From Gammaproteobacteria bacterium (GTDB lineage Bacteria > Pseudomonadota > Gammaproteobacteria > Pseudomonadales > Ketobacteraceae): 64,000 bases of DNA. Numbering within the stretch: position 1 is the first letter of the stretch; each line of letters starts with the position of its first letter. Under the pieces are notes generated by a model. It saw only the letters and a program-made list of their open reading frames with translations. It was not told the origin of the DNA and ran no database searches. Made by a program: the position numbers and the translations under genes. Below, in pieces: positions 1 through 8,888 of the stretch. The stretch lies in assembly GCA_013178375.1 (NCBI GenBank), contig JABLXQ010000021.1, positions 62,001 through 126,000 of the forward strand, given 5' to 3'.

Positions 1-2
1 CC

Positions 3-191
3 TACTGGGACACCGGCGAGCCCGCCGACAAGGCCGGCGCCTACGGCATCCAGGGCTTCGGCGCTGTGTTCGTCGAGTCGATTGCAGGCAGCTACACCGG
101 CGTGGTGGGCCTGCCACTGTTTGAAACCGCGCAGTTGCTGCGGCAGGCCGGCATTCCGGTCTGGCAGCGTGCTGGAGCGCACAAGGGATGA
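3..191 (+). CDS. maf: Maf-family nucleotide pyrophosphatase, C-terminal part
   Basis: The window opens inside this gene; the frame runs from base 3 to a TGA at 189-191 and gives the last 62 residues. The segment [12 protein letters not shown] followed by a G-S-Y-x-x-V-V-G-L-P-L stretch is the C-terminal signature of Maf/YhdE proteins, which hydrolyse non-canonical nucleoside triphosphates (dTTP/UTP-type) and were first described as septum inhibitors. It lies 7 bp upstream of rng, the usual mre-maf-rng order in gammaproteobacteria. The 5' part is outside the window, so the subfamily (YhdE or YceF type) is inferred from context. Confidence 0.9.
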   Translation, partial: YWDTGEPADKAGAYGIQGFGAVFVESIAGSYTGVVGLPLFETAQLLRQAGIPVWQRAGAHKG

Positions 192-198
192 CGCATTC

Positions 199-1674
199 AT
201 GAGTGAAGAGATACTGATCAACGTCACCCCGATGGAAACCCGCGTGGCCGTGGTGGAAAACGGTGTCGTGCAGGAACTGTTCGTGGAGCGCACCGCCAAG
301 CGCGGTCTGGTGGGCAGCATTTATAAGGGCAAGGTGGCGCGGGTGCTGCCGGGCATGCAGGCGGCCTTCGTGGAAATCGGCCTGGAGCGGGCGGCGTTTC
401 TGCATGCCCGCGACATCTGGCAACCGGATCGCCCCGACGACAACGGCGACCACAACACGCCGAGCATTTCCGATCTGGTGGTGGAAGGCCAGCCCATCGT
501 CGTGCAGATCACCAAGGACATGATCGGCAGCAAGGGCGCGCGGCTGACCACGCATTTGTCGATTCCCTCGCGCTATCTGGTGTACATGCCCAACACCGAA
601 CACATCGGCGTGTCGCAGCGGATCGAGGATTTTGCCGAGCGCGACCGCCTGCGCAGCATCATGGACCGCATCACCAGCGAGCGTGATGACATTCCGAAAA
701 AAGGGTTCATCCTGCGTACCGCTGCCGAGGCTGCCGATGAGGAATCCCTGCGCCGCGACGTGGATTTTCTGTGCCGCCTGTGGCGTGTCATCAGCGAGCG
801 CATGCTGAAATCCAATCCGGTGACACTGATTCACCGCGACCTGCCGCTGGCCATGCGCACCCTGCGCGACGAAGTGCGGCCGGAAGTGGAAAAAATCCGC
901 ATCGATTCGCGCGAGACCCACGGCAAGGTGATCGAGTTCGTGCGCGAATACATTCCCGACATCGAACCGCTGATCGAGCACTATCCCGGCGAGCGCCCGA
1001 TCTTCGATCTGTACAGTGTCGAGCAGGAAGTGCAGAAGGCGCTGGCGCGGCAGGTGCAGCTGAAATCCGGCGGCCATATCGTGATTGACCAGACCGAAGC
1101 GATGGCCACCATCGACGTCAACACTGGCGCCTACGTGGGCCACCGCAATCTGGAAGAAACCATTTTCAAGACCAACCTGGAAGCGACGCAAGCGATTGCC
1201 CGGCAACTGCGGCTGCGCAATCTGGGCGGCATTATCATCATCGATTTCATCGACATGGAAGATGCCGAGCACAAGCGCCAGGTGCTGCGAATTTTTGAAA
1301 AGGCGCTGGAGCGCGATCACGCCAAAACCAAGATCACGCAGGTGTCGGAACTGGGCCTGGTGGAGATGACGCGCAAGCGCACGCGGGAAAGTCTGGCGCG
1401 GGTGCTGTGCGAGGAGTGTCCCACCTGCAGCGGTCGCGGCATCGTGAAAACGCCGGAGACGGTGTGCTACGAAATTTTCCGCGAAATCCTGCGCCAGTTC
1501 CGCGCCTACGACGCCGAAGGTTTTCTGGTGATTGCGTCGCAGGCAGTGGTGGATCGTCTGCTGGACGAGGAATCCGCCAACGTATCCGATCTGGAACTGT
1601 TCATCGGCAAGACCATCCGCTTTCAGGTGGAGGCGCAATATTCCCAGGAGCAGTTCGATGTGGTGCTCATGTAA
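199..1674 (+). CDS. rng: Ribonuclease G
   Basis: The 491-residue product begins MSEEILINVTPMETRVAV, the canonical RNase E/G family N-terminus, and is close to the 489 residues of E. coli RNase G. An S1 RNA-binding domain comes first (about residues 35-120, around GSIYKGKVARVLPGMQAAFV), then the catalytic domain with the metal-binding segment ATIDVNTG and IIIDFIDM near residues 300-350. The zinc-link cysteines appear in CEECPTC near residue 405. It would process 16S rRNA 5' ends and decay mRNA in the cytoplasm. An in-frame start at 82 would add 39 residues overlapping maf; ATG 199 is preferred by homology, with a weak AAGGGA site about 10 bases upstream. yhdP follows after 3 bp, so co-transcription is likely. 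Confidence 0.96.
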   Translation: MSEEILINVTPMETRVAVVENGVVQELFVERTAKRGLVGSIYKGKVARVLPGMQAAFVEIGLERAAFLHARDIWQPDRPDDNGDHNTPSISDLVVEGQPIVVQITKDMIGSKGARLTTHLSIPSRYLVYMPNTEHIGVSQRIEDFAERDRLRSIMDRITSERDDIPKKGFILRTAAEAADEESLRRDVDFLCRLWRVISERMLKSNPVTLIHRDLPLAMRTLRDEVRPEVEKIRIDSRETHGKVIEFVREYIPDIEPLIEHYPGERPIFDLYSVEQEVQKALARQVQLKSGGHIVIDQTEAMATIDVNTGAYVGHRNLEETIFKTNLEATQAIARQLRLRNLGGIIIIDFIDMEDAEHKRQVLRIFEKALERDHAKTKITQVSELGLVEMTRKRTRESLARVLCEECPTCSGRGIVKTPETVCYEIFREILRQFRAYDAEGFLVIASQAVVDRLLDEESANVSDLELFIGKTIRFQVEAQYSQEQFDVVLM

Positions 1675-1677
1675 GGG

Positions 1678-4600
1678 ATGGCGGCGGTGGTAAAACGGGT
1701 TGCCACGGGGCTGGTGAGATGGTCGATCGGGCTGGCAGTGGTGCTGCTGGTGGCGGTCGCCGTTCTGGTGGGATTGTCGCGGCAGGTCGTGTACGAAATC
1801 CACAGCCTGCAGAGCGACGTGGCGGATTATGTGTCGCGACGTACCGGACTGGTGGTGGAGTTCGACACCCTCACCGGCAGTTGGAAAGGACTGGCTCCCC
1901 GCTTCCGCATTGAACAATTCCGCGTGCGCCAGTCGCTGCAGCATGAACCGGCATTGGTGGCGCAGCATGTGGATCTGGAGGTGCTGCTGCTGCAATCGCT
2001 GCTGATGTTGCAGCCCCGCGTGCGGCTGACGGTGGATGGCCTGGCGTTCACCCTGGTGCGGCACGATGGCCGCATGGTGGTGGAGGGGCTGGACGTGGCA
2101 CCGACCGGCAGCCAGCCCGCCACCGATTTCCATGCCCTGGCAGACCTGATCTCGGCGCAGCCCCGGCTGGCGGTCAATGACAGCCAGGTGTTGCTGAAGG
2201 GGCTCTATCCCCAGGACGTGGCCCTGTCGGTGCAGAACCTACAGATCGAGTCGGGCAAGGTGCGGCGTTACGCCAAAGGCCGCGTTACCCTGAAGGGTCC
2301 CAGCAACCTGTCGTTCGATCTGAAGGCGCAAATGCGCGGCAGCCTGCTGCGGGCTGGTTCCCTCACCGGGGACCTGTATCTGGATGCGGGCTTTGCCGAC
2401 TGGCTGCCCTGGATTCCGCCGGAGCAACGGCAATTCAAAACCGCAACGCTGGAGAGCCTGCAGGGTGGCAGCGAAAGCTGGCTGAAACTCAGGAACGGCC
2501 GCGTGGTGGACGCCATCAGTCGTTTCACGCTGCACGATTTCAATCTGGCCAGCGCCAACGAAGTGCAGCCGCCGCGCATCAAAACCCTGTCCGGCGTGGG
2601 TCGCTGGCAGGAGGACGGTCCCGGCAACTGGACCCTGGGCCTGCAGAATGTGCGCATGGTCACGCCCAGTTTCATCTGGCAGCCCAGCGAGCTGCGGGTG
2701 TCGGCCAGCACGCAGTCGGCGGACGAAAATCGCTATGCCATCGCCCTTGATGATGCCGACATCACGCCCTGGCTGAATTATTTCCTGGCGCTGCAGCCGG
2801 AGGAAGGCACGCTGTTCCGCACGCTCAAGGAATTGCGCCCCGCTGGCAAGCTGCATCAGCTTGCCCTTGATGTGCAGCAGAAGGCCGGCCAGATCACCGA
2901 CTACCGCTTCAGTGCCGACATCCGCCAGTTCAACAGTCGCCCCTGGGAAAAATACCCGGGCTTCCGCGATCTGGACATCAGCCTGAAAGGCCGCCAGGGC
3001 ATGCTGCTGGTGACGCTGGCAGACGATTACCTGGAGCTGAATTATCCCTGGCTGTTCCGCGACGTGCTGACGCTCACGCGGCTGGATGGCCATCTGCTGC
3101 TGAATCGCACCGATGCCGGTTTCGATCTGCAGAGCAGCCTGCTGCGGGTACACAGCAACGACCTGCGCAGCGCCACCCAGTTTTCCCTGCAATTGCCAGC
3201 CGATTCCACCCAGCCGCCGTTCCTTGCGCTGCAGTCCACCCTGCGTGACGTCGACGCCGAGAAAAAATCCCTGTATCTGCCGTTCGGTGTCATTCCGCCC
3301 AAACTGCTGCAATGGCTCGACGAAGGCATCCTGTCCGGACGGCTGGCGCGGGGCGATATTGTCGTGCACGGTGCGCTGGGCAAGGACCAGGCCCCGAACC
3401 GTCGCCTGCTGCTGGGTTTCACCGTGCATGATGCCGCATTGCGCTTCCTGCCCGACTGGACCGAGCCGGTGCAAAAACTGGATGCGGATGTGATCGTGGA
3501 TCGCGGTGCGGTGTATGGCGAGGCGGTGCAGGGCGAATATTTCCAGCAGACGTTGCAGTCAGCCCGGTTGACCGTGCCCCCGGTACCGCTGGGCGCCCAG
3601 CACTTGCTACAGGTGCAGGCGCAGACAACGGGACGCGCCGAAACCGGCTTCGATATTCTGCAGACCACACCCCTGGCCAAACTCACCGGCCCCATCATCC
3701 AGGACATGGATGTGCAGGGCGACATGGCGGTGGATCTGGATCTGACCGTGCCGCTCGACAAGGGCCAGCGCAAAACCGAAGTCGACGTGGATGTCGCGCT
3801 GCGCAATGGCACCTTCAATCTGGCCAGCCAGAAGCTGCAGGCAGTGGACCTGAACACTGATGTGCACTTCGATCTGGAGCATGGTTTGTCGGCGCCGGAG
3901 CTGCGCGGGCAGTCGTTCGCGGGTCCGCTGTCCGGCAAGCTGGAAACCCGCAAGGTCAAACAGGGCGGCCAGACCATCGTGCTGGGATTGAAGGGCAAGG
4001 CCCAGGTGAGCGCGCTGCAGGACTGGCTGCACCTGTCGCTGCTGCAGCCGCTGTCCGGCGCGCTGGATTATCAGGTGGACCTGCAGGTGCCCACCGGCGC
4101 AGCAAAAAAACATCTGCACGGGTATCTGAATGTCACCTCGCAATTGAAAGGCACCCGCATCGATCTGCCGGCGCCCTATGGCAAGAGTGCCAAGGAGCGC
4201 CGCGAATTCCGCGTCTGGCAATCGATGGATCGCGAGCCGTCCCTGTTCAGCGTGCGCTATGACGATCTGTTTGAATTGTCGCTGCAAAGACGCCAGGGCC
4301 AGGTGAGAAAGGGTGTGCTGACACTGGGCGGGCAGAAAGCCGTGTTGCCGTCGGGCGACGTGTTCCGCGTGGAAGGCAGTCTGGGCCGGTTCGATCCGGC
4401 GGAATGGGAAACCGCACTGGCGAATATCCGCAAAGCGTCCGGGCAGTATCAGGAAAATGTGGATTCCACCCGGCTGACATTGCTGGACTCCTCGCAGCTG
4501 ACCATCAACGAACTGATCCTGGGGGAAAACAACCTGGGTGCGCTGAGCATTGATCTGCAGCGCCAGGGTGAGGATTGGCGTGTGGGGTTGAACAGCAAGG

Positions 4601-5712
4601 CGATCGCCGGCACGGTGGTGCTGCCGCCCCATGTCTTCAAGGGCGCCAGCGGCTTCACGGCGGCGGACCGGCCAGTGCAGGTGCAGCTGGAACATGTGCG
4701 GCTGCCGAAAAAGGAGCTGCCGGAAGGCGCCCCGGAACCGGAGTGGGTGCCCAGCAGCCTGTCACCACTGGATCTGCCCAATGCCCGCGTTTTGATCAAG
4801 GATCTGCAGGTGGGCGACGGCAGCTTCGGCCGCTGGGCACTGGGTTTGCAGCGCACCCCGCAGGGCCTGCAGTTGAATGACATCGACGTGTTCATGCGCA
4901 GTGTGCAGCTGAAAGCCAAAGGCGACTGGACCGACATCGCCGGCGTGCGCACGTCGAAAGTGCAGGGCAGTTTCACATCCAGCAATATCGCCGACGTGAT
5001 GCGCGACTGGGGCACCGAACCCTCCATGAGCAGCCATGACATGACCGGCAATCTCAACCTGAACTGGCCGGGTGCGCCGTTTGAATTCTCCCTGCGGCGG
5101 GCCGGTGGCGCGTTCGATGTCGATCTGCGCAAAGGTGCCTTCCTCAACGTCAAATCCGGCGTGGTGGGCAAATTCTGGGGTGCGCTCAATTTCGAAACCC
5201 TGCTGCGGCGGCTGCAGCTGGATTTCAAGGATCTGAGCGAGAAGGACATGGTGTATGACCGTATCAAGGCCAGCGCCAATCTTGATCGCGGACTGATGCA
5301 TGTGAAGGATGTCAGCCTCGACAGCCCCGCCATCAAACTGCAGACCAGCGGCGACATCAACCTGCACACCGATCAGCTGGACATGGTGATGCGGGTGACG
5401 GTGCCGGTGACGCGCAATCTGGTGATTCCGGCAGCGGCCATCGGTGGTGTGCCGGCAGGTGCCGCAGCTTTCGTGATCGAGCGCATGTTGGGCGACCAGT
5501 TCGACAAGCTCACCACCCTCAAATACAGTGTGAAGGGCGGGTTCGACGATCCCAAGGTGGAAATCGTGAACTCGTTCAATCTGATTCCCAGCCAGATGCG
5601 CGACGCGGTGATGGGCAGTGACAAGGCGCCGCCACCGGGCACCCCGTTGCCGGCAGTACCACCGTCCCCTGTCGCACCACCGGCGGACAATCCCGGAGTA
5701 CCACGCCCATGA
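1678..5712 (+). CDS. yhdP: YhdP-family AsmA-like envelope protein
   Basis: This very large protein (1344 residues; E. coli YhdP is about 1266) has one N-terminal membrane segment (about residues 16-37), then a long beta-rich repetitive region of DUF3971/AsmA_2 type, and a Pro-rich tail. YhdP, TamB and YdbH are known as bridge-like proteins moving phospholipids between the inner and outer membranes. The neighbourhood rng-yhdP-nitrilase-tldD is conserved in Pseudomonas-like bacteria and supports the call. The stop codon overlaps the next start in an ATGA, which suggests translational coupling. No frameshift is visible despite the length. Confidence 0.93.
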   Translation: MAAVVKRVATGLVRWSIGLAVVLLVAVAVLVGLSRQVVYEIHSLQSDVADYVSRRTGLVVEFDTLTGSWKGLAPRFRIEQFRVRQSLQHEPALVAQHVDLEVLLLQSLLMLQPRVRLTVDGLAFTLVRHDGRMVVEGLDVAPTGSQPATDFHALADLISAQPRLAVNDSQVLLKGLYPQDVALSVQNLQIESGKVRRYAKGRVTLKGPSNLSFDLKAQMRGSLLRAGSLTGDLYLDAGFADWLPWIPPEQRQFKTATLESLQGGSESWLKLRNGRVVDAISRFTLHDFNLASANEVQPPRIKTLSGVGRWQEDGPGNWTLGLQNVRMVTPSFIWQPSELRVSASTQSADENRYAIALDDADITPWLNYFLALQPEEGTLFRTLKELRPAGKLHQLALDVQQKAGQITDYRFSADIRQFNSRPWEKYPGFRDLDISLKGRQGMLLVTLADDYLELNYPWLFRDVLTLTRLDGHLLLNRTDAGFDLQSSLLRVHSNDLRSATQFSLQLPADSTQPPFLALQSTLRDVDAEKKSLYLPFGVIPPKLLQWLDEGILSGRLARGDIVVHGALGKDQAPNRRLLLGFTVHDAALRFLPDWTEPVQKLDADVIVDRGAVYGEAVQGEYFQQTLQSARLTVPPVPLGAQHLLQVQAQTTGRAETGFDILQTTPLAKLTGPIIQDMDVQGDMAVDLDLTVPLDKGQRKTEVDVDVALRNGTFNLASQKLQAVDLNTDVHFDLEHGLSAPELRGQSFAGPLSGKLETRKVKQGGQTIVLGLKGKAQVSALQDWLHLSLLQPLSGALDYQVDLQVPTGAAKKHLHGYLNVTSQLKGTRIDLPAPYGKSAKERREFRVWQSMDREPSLFSVRYDDLFELSLQRRQGQVRKGVLTLGGQKAVLPSGDVFRVEGSLGRFDPAEWETALANIRKASGQYQENVDSTRLTLLDSSQLTINELILGENNLGALSIDLQRQGEDWRVGLNSKAIAGTVVLPPHVFKGASGFTAADRPVQVQLEHVRLPKKELPEGAPEPEWVPSSLSPLDLPNARVLIKDLQVGDGSFGRWALGLQRTPQGLQLNDIDVFMRSVQLKAKGDWTDIAGVRTSKVQGSFTSSNIADVMRDWGTEPSMSSHDMTGNLNLNWPGAPFEFSLRRAGGAFDVDLRKGAFLNVKSGVVGKFWGALNFETLLRRLQLDFKDLSEKDMVYDRIKASANLDRGLMHVKDVSLDSPAIKLQTSGDINLHTDQLDMVMRVTVPVTRNLVIPAAAIGGVPAGAAAFVIERMLGDQFDKLTTLKYSVKGGFDDPKVEIVNSFNLIPSQMRDAVMGSDKAPPPGTPLPAVPPSPVAPPADNPGVPRP

Positions 5713-6557
5713 AAACCATTATTGCCGCGCTACAGATGGTCAGCACTTTCGATGTCGACGTCAATCTGAAAAGCGCCGAACAGTTGTTGCGGCAGGCAGC
5801 GGATGAAGGCGCACAGTTTGCCGCGCTGCCGGAAAATTTCGCCGTGCTGGACAGCGACAACCTGTGCCGCTGGGGCGATGAGGAAACCCGCACAGGCGTG
5901 TTCACAGCGTTTCTGGCAGAGCAGGCACGGAAATGTAACCTCTGGATTCAGGGCGGCACGATTCCCAAACGCACCCTGACAGACGGCAAGCCTGTGCCCG
6001 GCTGGCGTGTGCGCGCTGCTTCCATCCTGGTGAATCCGCAGGGTGAAATGGCGGCGCGCTACGACAAGATGCATCTGTTCGATGTGCAGGTCAGCGACGC
6101 GCAGGGCCAATACCGTGAATCTGCCACCATTGAGCCGGGTGAGGTGCCAGTGCTGGCGACCACGCCTTTCGGCAAGCTTGGCATGACCGTCTGCTACGAT
6201 CTGCGTTTTCCCGAACTGTTCAGCCTGCTGCAGCGGCAGGGCGCGGATTTTTTCACAGTGCCTTCGGCGTTCACCTGGCGCACCGGCGAGGCCCACTGGG
6301 AAATACTTTTGCGGGCTCGTGCGATTGAAACCCAAAGCTACATCATCGCGCCGGGGCAGGGTGGCGTGCACTCATCCAAGCGCACTACCTGGGGCCATTC
6401 CATGATCATCGATCCCTGGGGCATGGTGCTGGCGGACAAAACGGAAGCCGGCCCCGGCGTTGTGCTGGCGGAGATGGACAGCGAACTGCTGCAGAGCGTG
6501 CGCAACAGCATGCCGATTGCGCAGCACAAACGATTTCAGGTGGTGAGCAAATCATGA
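5709..6557 (+). CDS. Carbon-nitrogen hydrolase (Nit1/Nit2-type amidase)
   Basis: A 282-residue nitrilase-superfamily enzyme. The catalytic Glu-Lys-Cys triad is visible: E42 in LPENFAVL, K120 in RYDKMHLFD and C162 in VCYDLRFPE. Length and the RYDKMHLFD / CYDLRFPEL motifs fit the Nit1/Nit2 branch, which hydrolyses deaminated glutathione or omega-amides as metabolite repair. It overlaps yhdP by 4 bp at the front and tldD by 4 bp at the back, so it is almost certainly translated from the same mRNA. The exact substrate cannot be read from sequence. Confidence 0.92.
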   Translation: MKTIIAALQMVSTFDVDVNLKSAEQLLRQAADEGAQFAALPENFAVLDSDNLCRWGDEETRTGVFTAFLAEQARKCNLWIQGGTIPKRTLTDGKPVPGWRVRAASILVNPQGEMAARYDKMHLFDVQVSDAQGQYRESATIEPGEVPVLATTPFGKLGMTVCYDLRFPELFSLLQRQGADFFTVPSAFTWRTGEAHWEILLRARAIETQSYIIAPGQGGVHSSKRTTWGHSMIIDPWGMVLADKTEAGPGVVLAEMDSELLQSVRNSMPIAQHKRFQVVSKS

Positions 6558-7999
6558 TTTCCCGCATCGACGATCGTCTGGCCATTGCGCAACAAACCCT
6601 GTGGCAACCCAGCGCGCTGGACACCCCGCGACTGACACGCGTGCTGGAACAGATGCTGGCGCGCGGTGCGGATTATGCCGATCTGTATTTTCAGCGCGGC
6701 GTCAGCGAATCCTGGAGCCTGGAAGAAAGCGAAGTGAAGGATGGCAGCTACAGCGTCAGTGGCGGCGTTGGCGTGCGCGCACTCAGTCAGGAAAAGTGCG
6801 GCTTTTCCTATTCCGACCAGATTGAACTGAATGCCATTGAACAGGCGGCGCAGGCAGCGGCGTCGGTGGCGCAGGGGCAGGGCGGTGTGATTCAAACCGT
6901 TGCACCGCGCCAGACACCCGCGCTGTATGTCGGCACCAATCCCCTCGACACCCTTTCCCGCGATCAGAAAGTGCAATTGCTGCAGCAGGTGGATCAGCTG
7001 GCACGGCAAGCCGATCCGCGCGTCATCGATGTCAGCGTCACCCTGGCGGCGTCCTTCCAGACCATTCTGGTACTGGCCAGTGACGGCACGCTGGCGGCGG
7101 ACGTGCGTCCGCTGGTGCGTCTGAGTGTGTCGGTGATTCTGCAGCACAACGGCCGGCGCGAGCGCGGCAGTTGCGGTGGCGGTGGTCGCTGCGGTTATGA
7201 ATTGTTTGATGCGGAGACGTTGCGTTTTTACGCGCAGGAAGCTGTGCGTATGGCGCAGGTGAATCTGGAAGCCGAAGCGGCGCCGGCCGGCACCATGCCG
7301 GTGGTGGTGGGTTCGGGCTGGCCCGGTGTGTTGCTGCACGAAGCAGTGGGGCACGGGCTGGAGGGCGATTTCAACCGCAAGGGCACTTCGAATTATTCCG
7401 GCCGCATCGGCACGCCGGTGGCATCGCCACTGTGCACCATCGTGGATGACGGCACGCTGCCGAATCTGCGCGGCTCTTTATCCGTCGACGACGAAGGCAC
7501 GCCCACCCATTGCACCACGCTGGTGGAAAAAGGCGTGCTGCGCGCCTATCTGCAGGACAAGCTCAATGCCCGTTTGATGGGGCATCCCCTCACCGGCAAC
7601 GGCCGTCGCGAATCCTACGCGCATCTGCCCATGCCGCGGATGACCAACACCTACCTGCTGGCCGGGCAGGACGATCCGGCCGACATCATCCGTTCAGTGA
7701 AGAAAGGTTTGTATGCGGTGAATTTCGGTGGTGGTCAGGTGGATATCACCTCGGGCAAATTCACCTTCGCCGCCAGCGAAGCCTATCTGATCGAGGACGG
7801 CAAAATCACCCGCCCGGTGAAAGGCGCGACGCTGATCGGCAATGGCCCTGAGGCATTATCGAAAGTGTCGATGCTGGGGCATGATCTGGCGCTGGATCGT
7901 GGCGTGGGCACGTGCGGCAAGGAAGGCCAGTCAGTGCCGGTGGGCGTGGGCCAGCCGACACTGAAAGTGGATGAATTGACGGTAGGCGGAACGCGCTGA
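6554..7999 (+). CDS. tldD: Metalloprotease TldD
   Basis: The product is 481 residues, the same length as E. coli TldD. The zinc motif HEAVGH (residues 262-267, followed by GLEGD) is the active site of the TldD half of the TldD/TldE protease, which degrades unfolded peptides and matures microcin-type peptides. Its partner TldE/PmbA is encoded at 14752-16077, displaced by an insert of about 6 kb. The start overlaps the stop of the nitrilase gene (ATGA). Only 11 bp separate it from the convergent yjgA, with no clear terminator. Confidence 0.96.
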   Translation: MISRIDDRLAIAQQTLWQPSALDTPRLTRVLEQMLARGADYADLYFQRGVSESWSLEESEVKDGSYSVSGGVGVRALSQEKCGFSYSDQIELNAIEQAAQAAASVAQGQGGVIQTVAPRQTPALYVGTNPLDTLSRDQKVQLLQQVDQLARQADPRVIDVSVTLAASFQTILVLASDGTLAADVRPLVRLSVSVILQHNGRRERGSCGGGGRCGYELFDAETLRFYAQEAVRMAQVNLEAEAAPAGTMPVVVGSGWPGVLLHEAVGHGLEGDFNRKGTSNYSGRIGTPVASPLCTIVDDGTLPNLRGSLSVDDEGTPTHCTTLVEKGVLRAYLQDKLNARLMGHPLTGNGRRESYAHLPMPRMTNTYLLAGQDDPADIIRSVKKGLYAVNFGGGQVDITSGKFTFAASEAYLIEDGKITRPVKGATLIGNGPEALSKVSMLGHDLALDRGVGTCGKEGQSVPVGVGQPTLKVDELTVGGTR

Positions 8000-8010
8000 A
8001 TCGGCGCGTA

Positions 8011-8550
8011 TCAGAGATTGCTGAGTTCCCGCAGATAGCGGAACAGCTTGCGGCCGTGGGTGTTTTCGGGTTTTTCAGGGTGAGCCAGATTCTGGTCCCG
8101 TTCCTTCTTCGCGTTGCGCACCAGCTGGCGCAGCTTGGGTGAATCCACGGTGGGAAATTTCGCGATCACCTCGCCAATGACACTATTCTCGCCCGTGATC
8201 AACGCATCGCGCAGCGTTTCAAGATCATGAAACTGCCGTGTATTCAGCGAGTGCGCGTTCTCGAATTCCTTGATCCGCGCTTCGATGGTGGCCGTGTCCG
8301 CCTCGCGGATGATCTTGCCGATGTACTGCTTGTGACGGCGCAACGCTTCGGTATTGCTCTTGATGCGCTTGCCTTCCTCTATCGCAGCAATCAGCTTGTC
8401 GGTCAGCGGCAGTTTTGCCAGCTGCGCGTCGGACAGATACAACAGCTTCTCGCCCACCTTCTGCAGGTGCTCGGTTTCGCGTTTGAGCTGGCCTTTGCTG
8501 GGGGGTAGATCCTGGTCTTGATCGTCGTTTGGCTTGTCGTAATCAATCAT
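8011..8550 (-). CDS. darP: Ribosome-associated protein YjgA/DarP (DUF615)
   Basis: This 179-residue, highly charged helical protein matches the DUF615 family: LPPSKGQLKRE near the start, RHKQYIGKIIR in the middle (about residues 92-102) and a Lys/Arg-rich C-terminus ending in FRYLREL. YjgA/DarP binds late 50S ribosomal subunit precursors and helps 23S rRNA domain folding. It converges on tldD. In many gammaproteobacteria yjgA and pmbA are divergent neighbours; here an accessory segment lies between them. Confidence 0.93.
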   Translation of the reverse strand: MIDYDKPNDDQDQDLPPSKGQLKRETEHLQKVGEKLLYLSDAQLAKLPLTDKLIAAIEEGKRIKSNTEALRRHKQYIGKIIREADTATIEARIKEFENAHSLNTRQFHDLETLRDALITGENSVIGEVIAKFPTVDSPKLRQLVRNAKKERDQNLAHPEKPENTHGRKLFRYLRELSNL

Positions 8551-8888
8551 GAAGGGTCGTTGTGGCTGGTTAGGCTGGGGAAATGGCCCGCCATGATACC
8601 ACAGGGGGAGGGGATTGGCCGCCGCAATGGCCCTGCAGGGAAACCGCTACCCCCGGCTGGCCGGCATAGGCTGTTTCTCGCTTGTCTGTGCCCGGGAAGG
8701 CCTTTATTCTCATGGCGCCGCGCGCGGAGTCTGGCTCCGTAGTGGCATTGCCGTTCCGATACGAAGTGGAATAGGCGGACGAGCAGCGGGGGCTGCTGGG
8801 TACAGTGGGGACAACGGTCTGGTATGGGGCGGTGACCGCAGCCGGGCGTTGCTGATGAATTCGTTGATAGACCTTATCGGGAGTGGCA
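8551..8888. other. 338-bp non-coding gap between yjgA and the lipoprotein gene
   Basis: This gap holds the divergent upstream regions of yjgA and of the lipoprotein gene. Short open frames exist on both strands (for example 8570-8908 minus and 8615-8905 plus), but they overlap each other, lack ribosome sites and resemble no protein I know. I see no convincing promoter, hairpin or repeat. The only clear signal is the GGGAG ribosome site at 8879-8883, serving the ATG at 8889. Confidence 0.6.

Noticed and set aside
2239-3474. 411-codon minus-strand open frame inside yhdP
   Set aside because: Shadow of yhdP coding; composition and lack of motifs argue against a gene.
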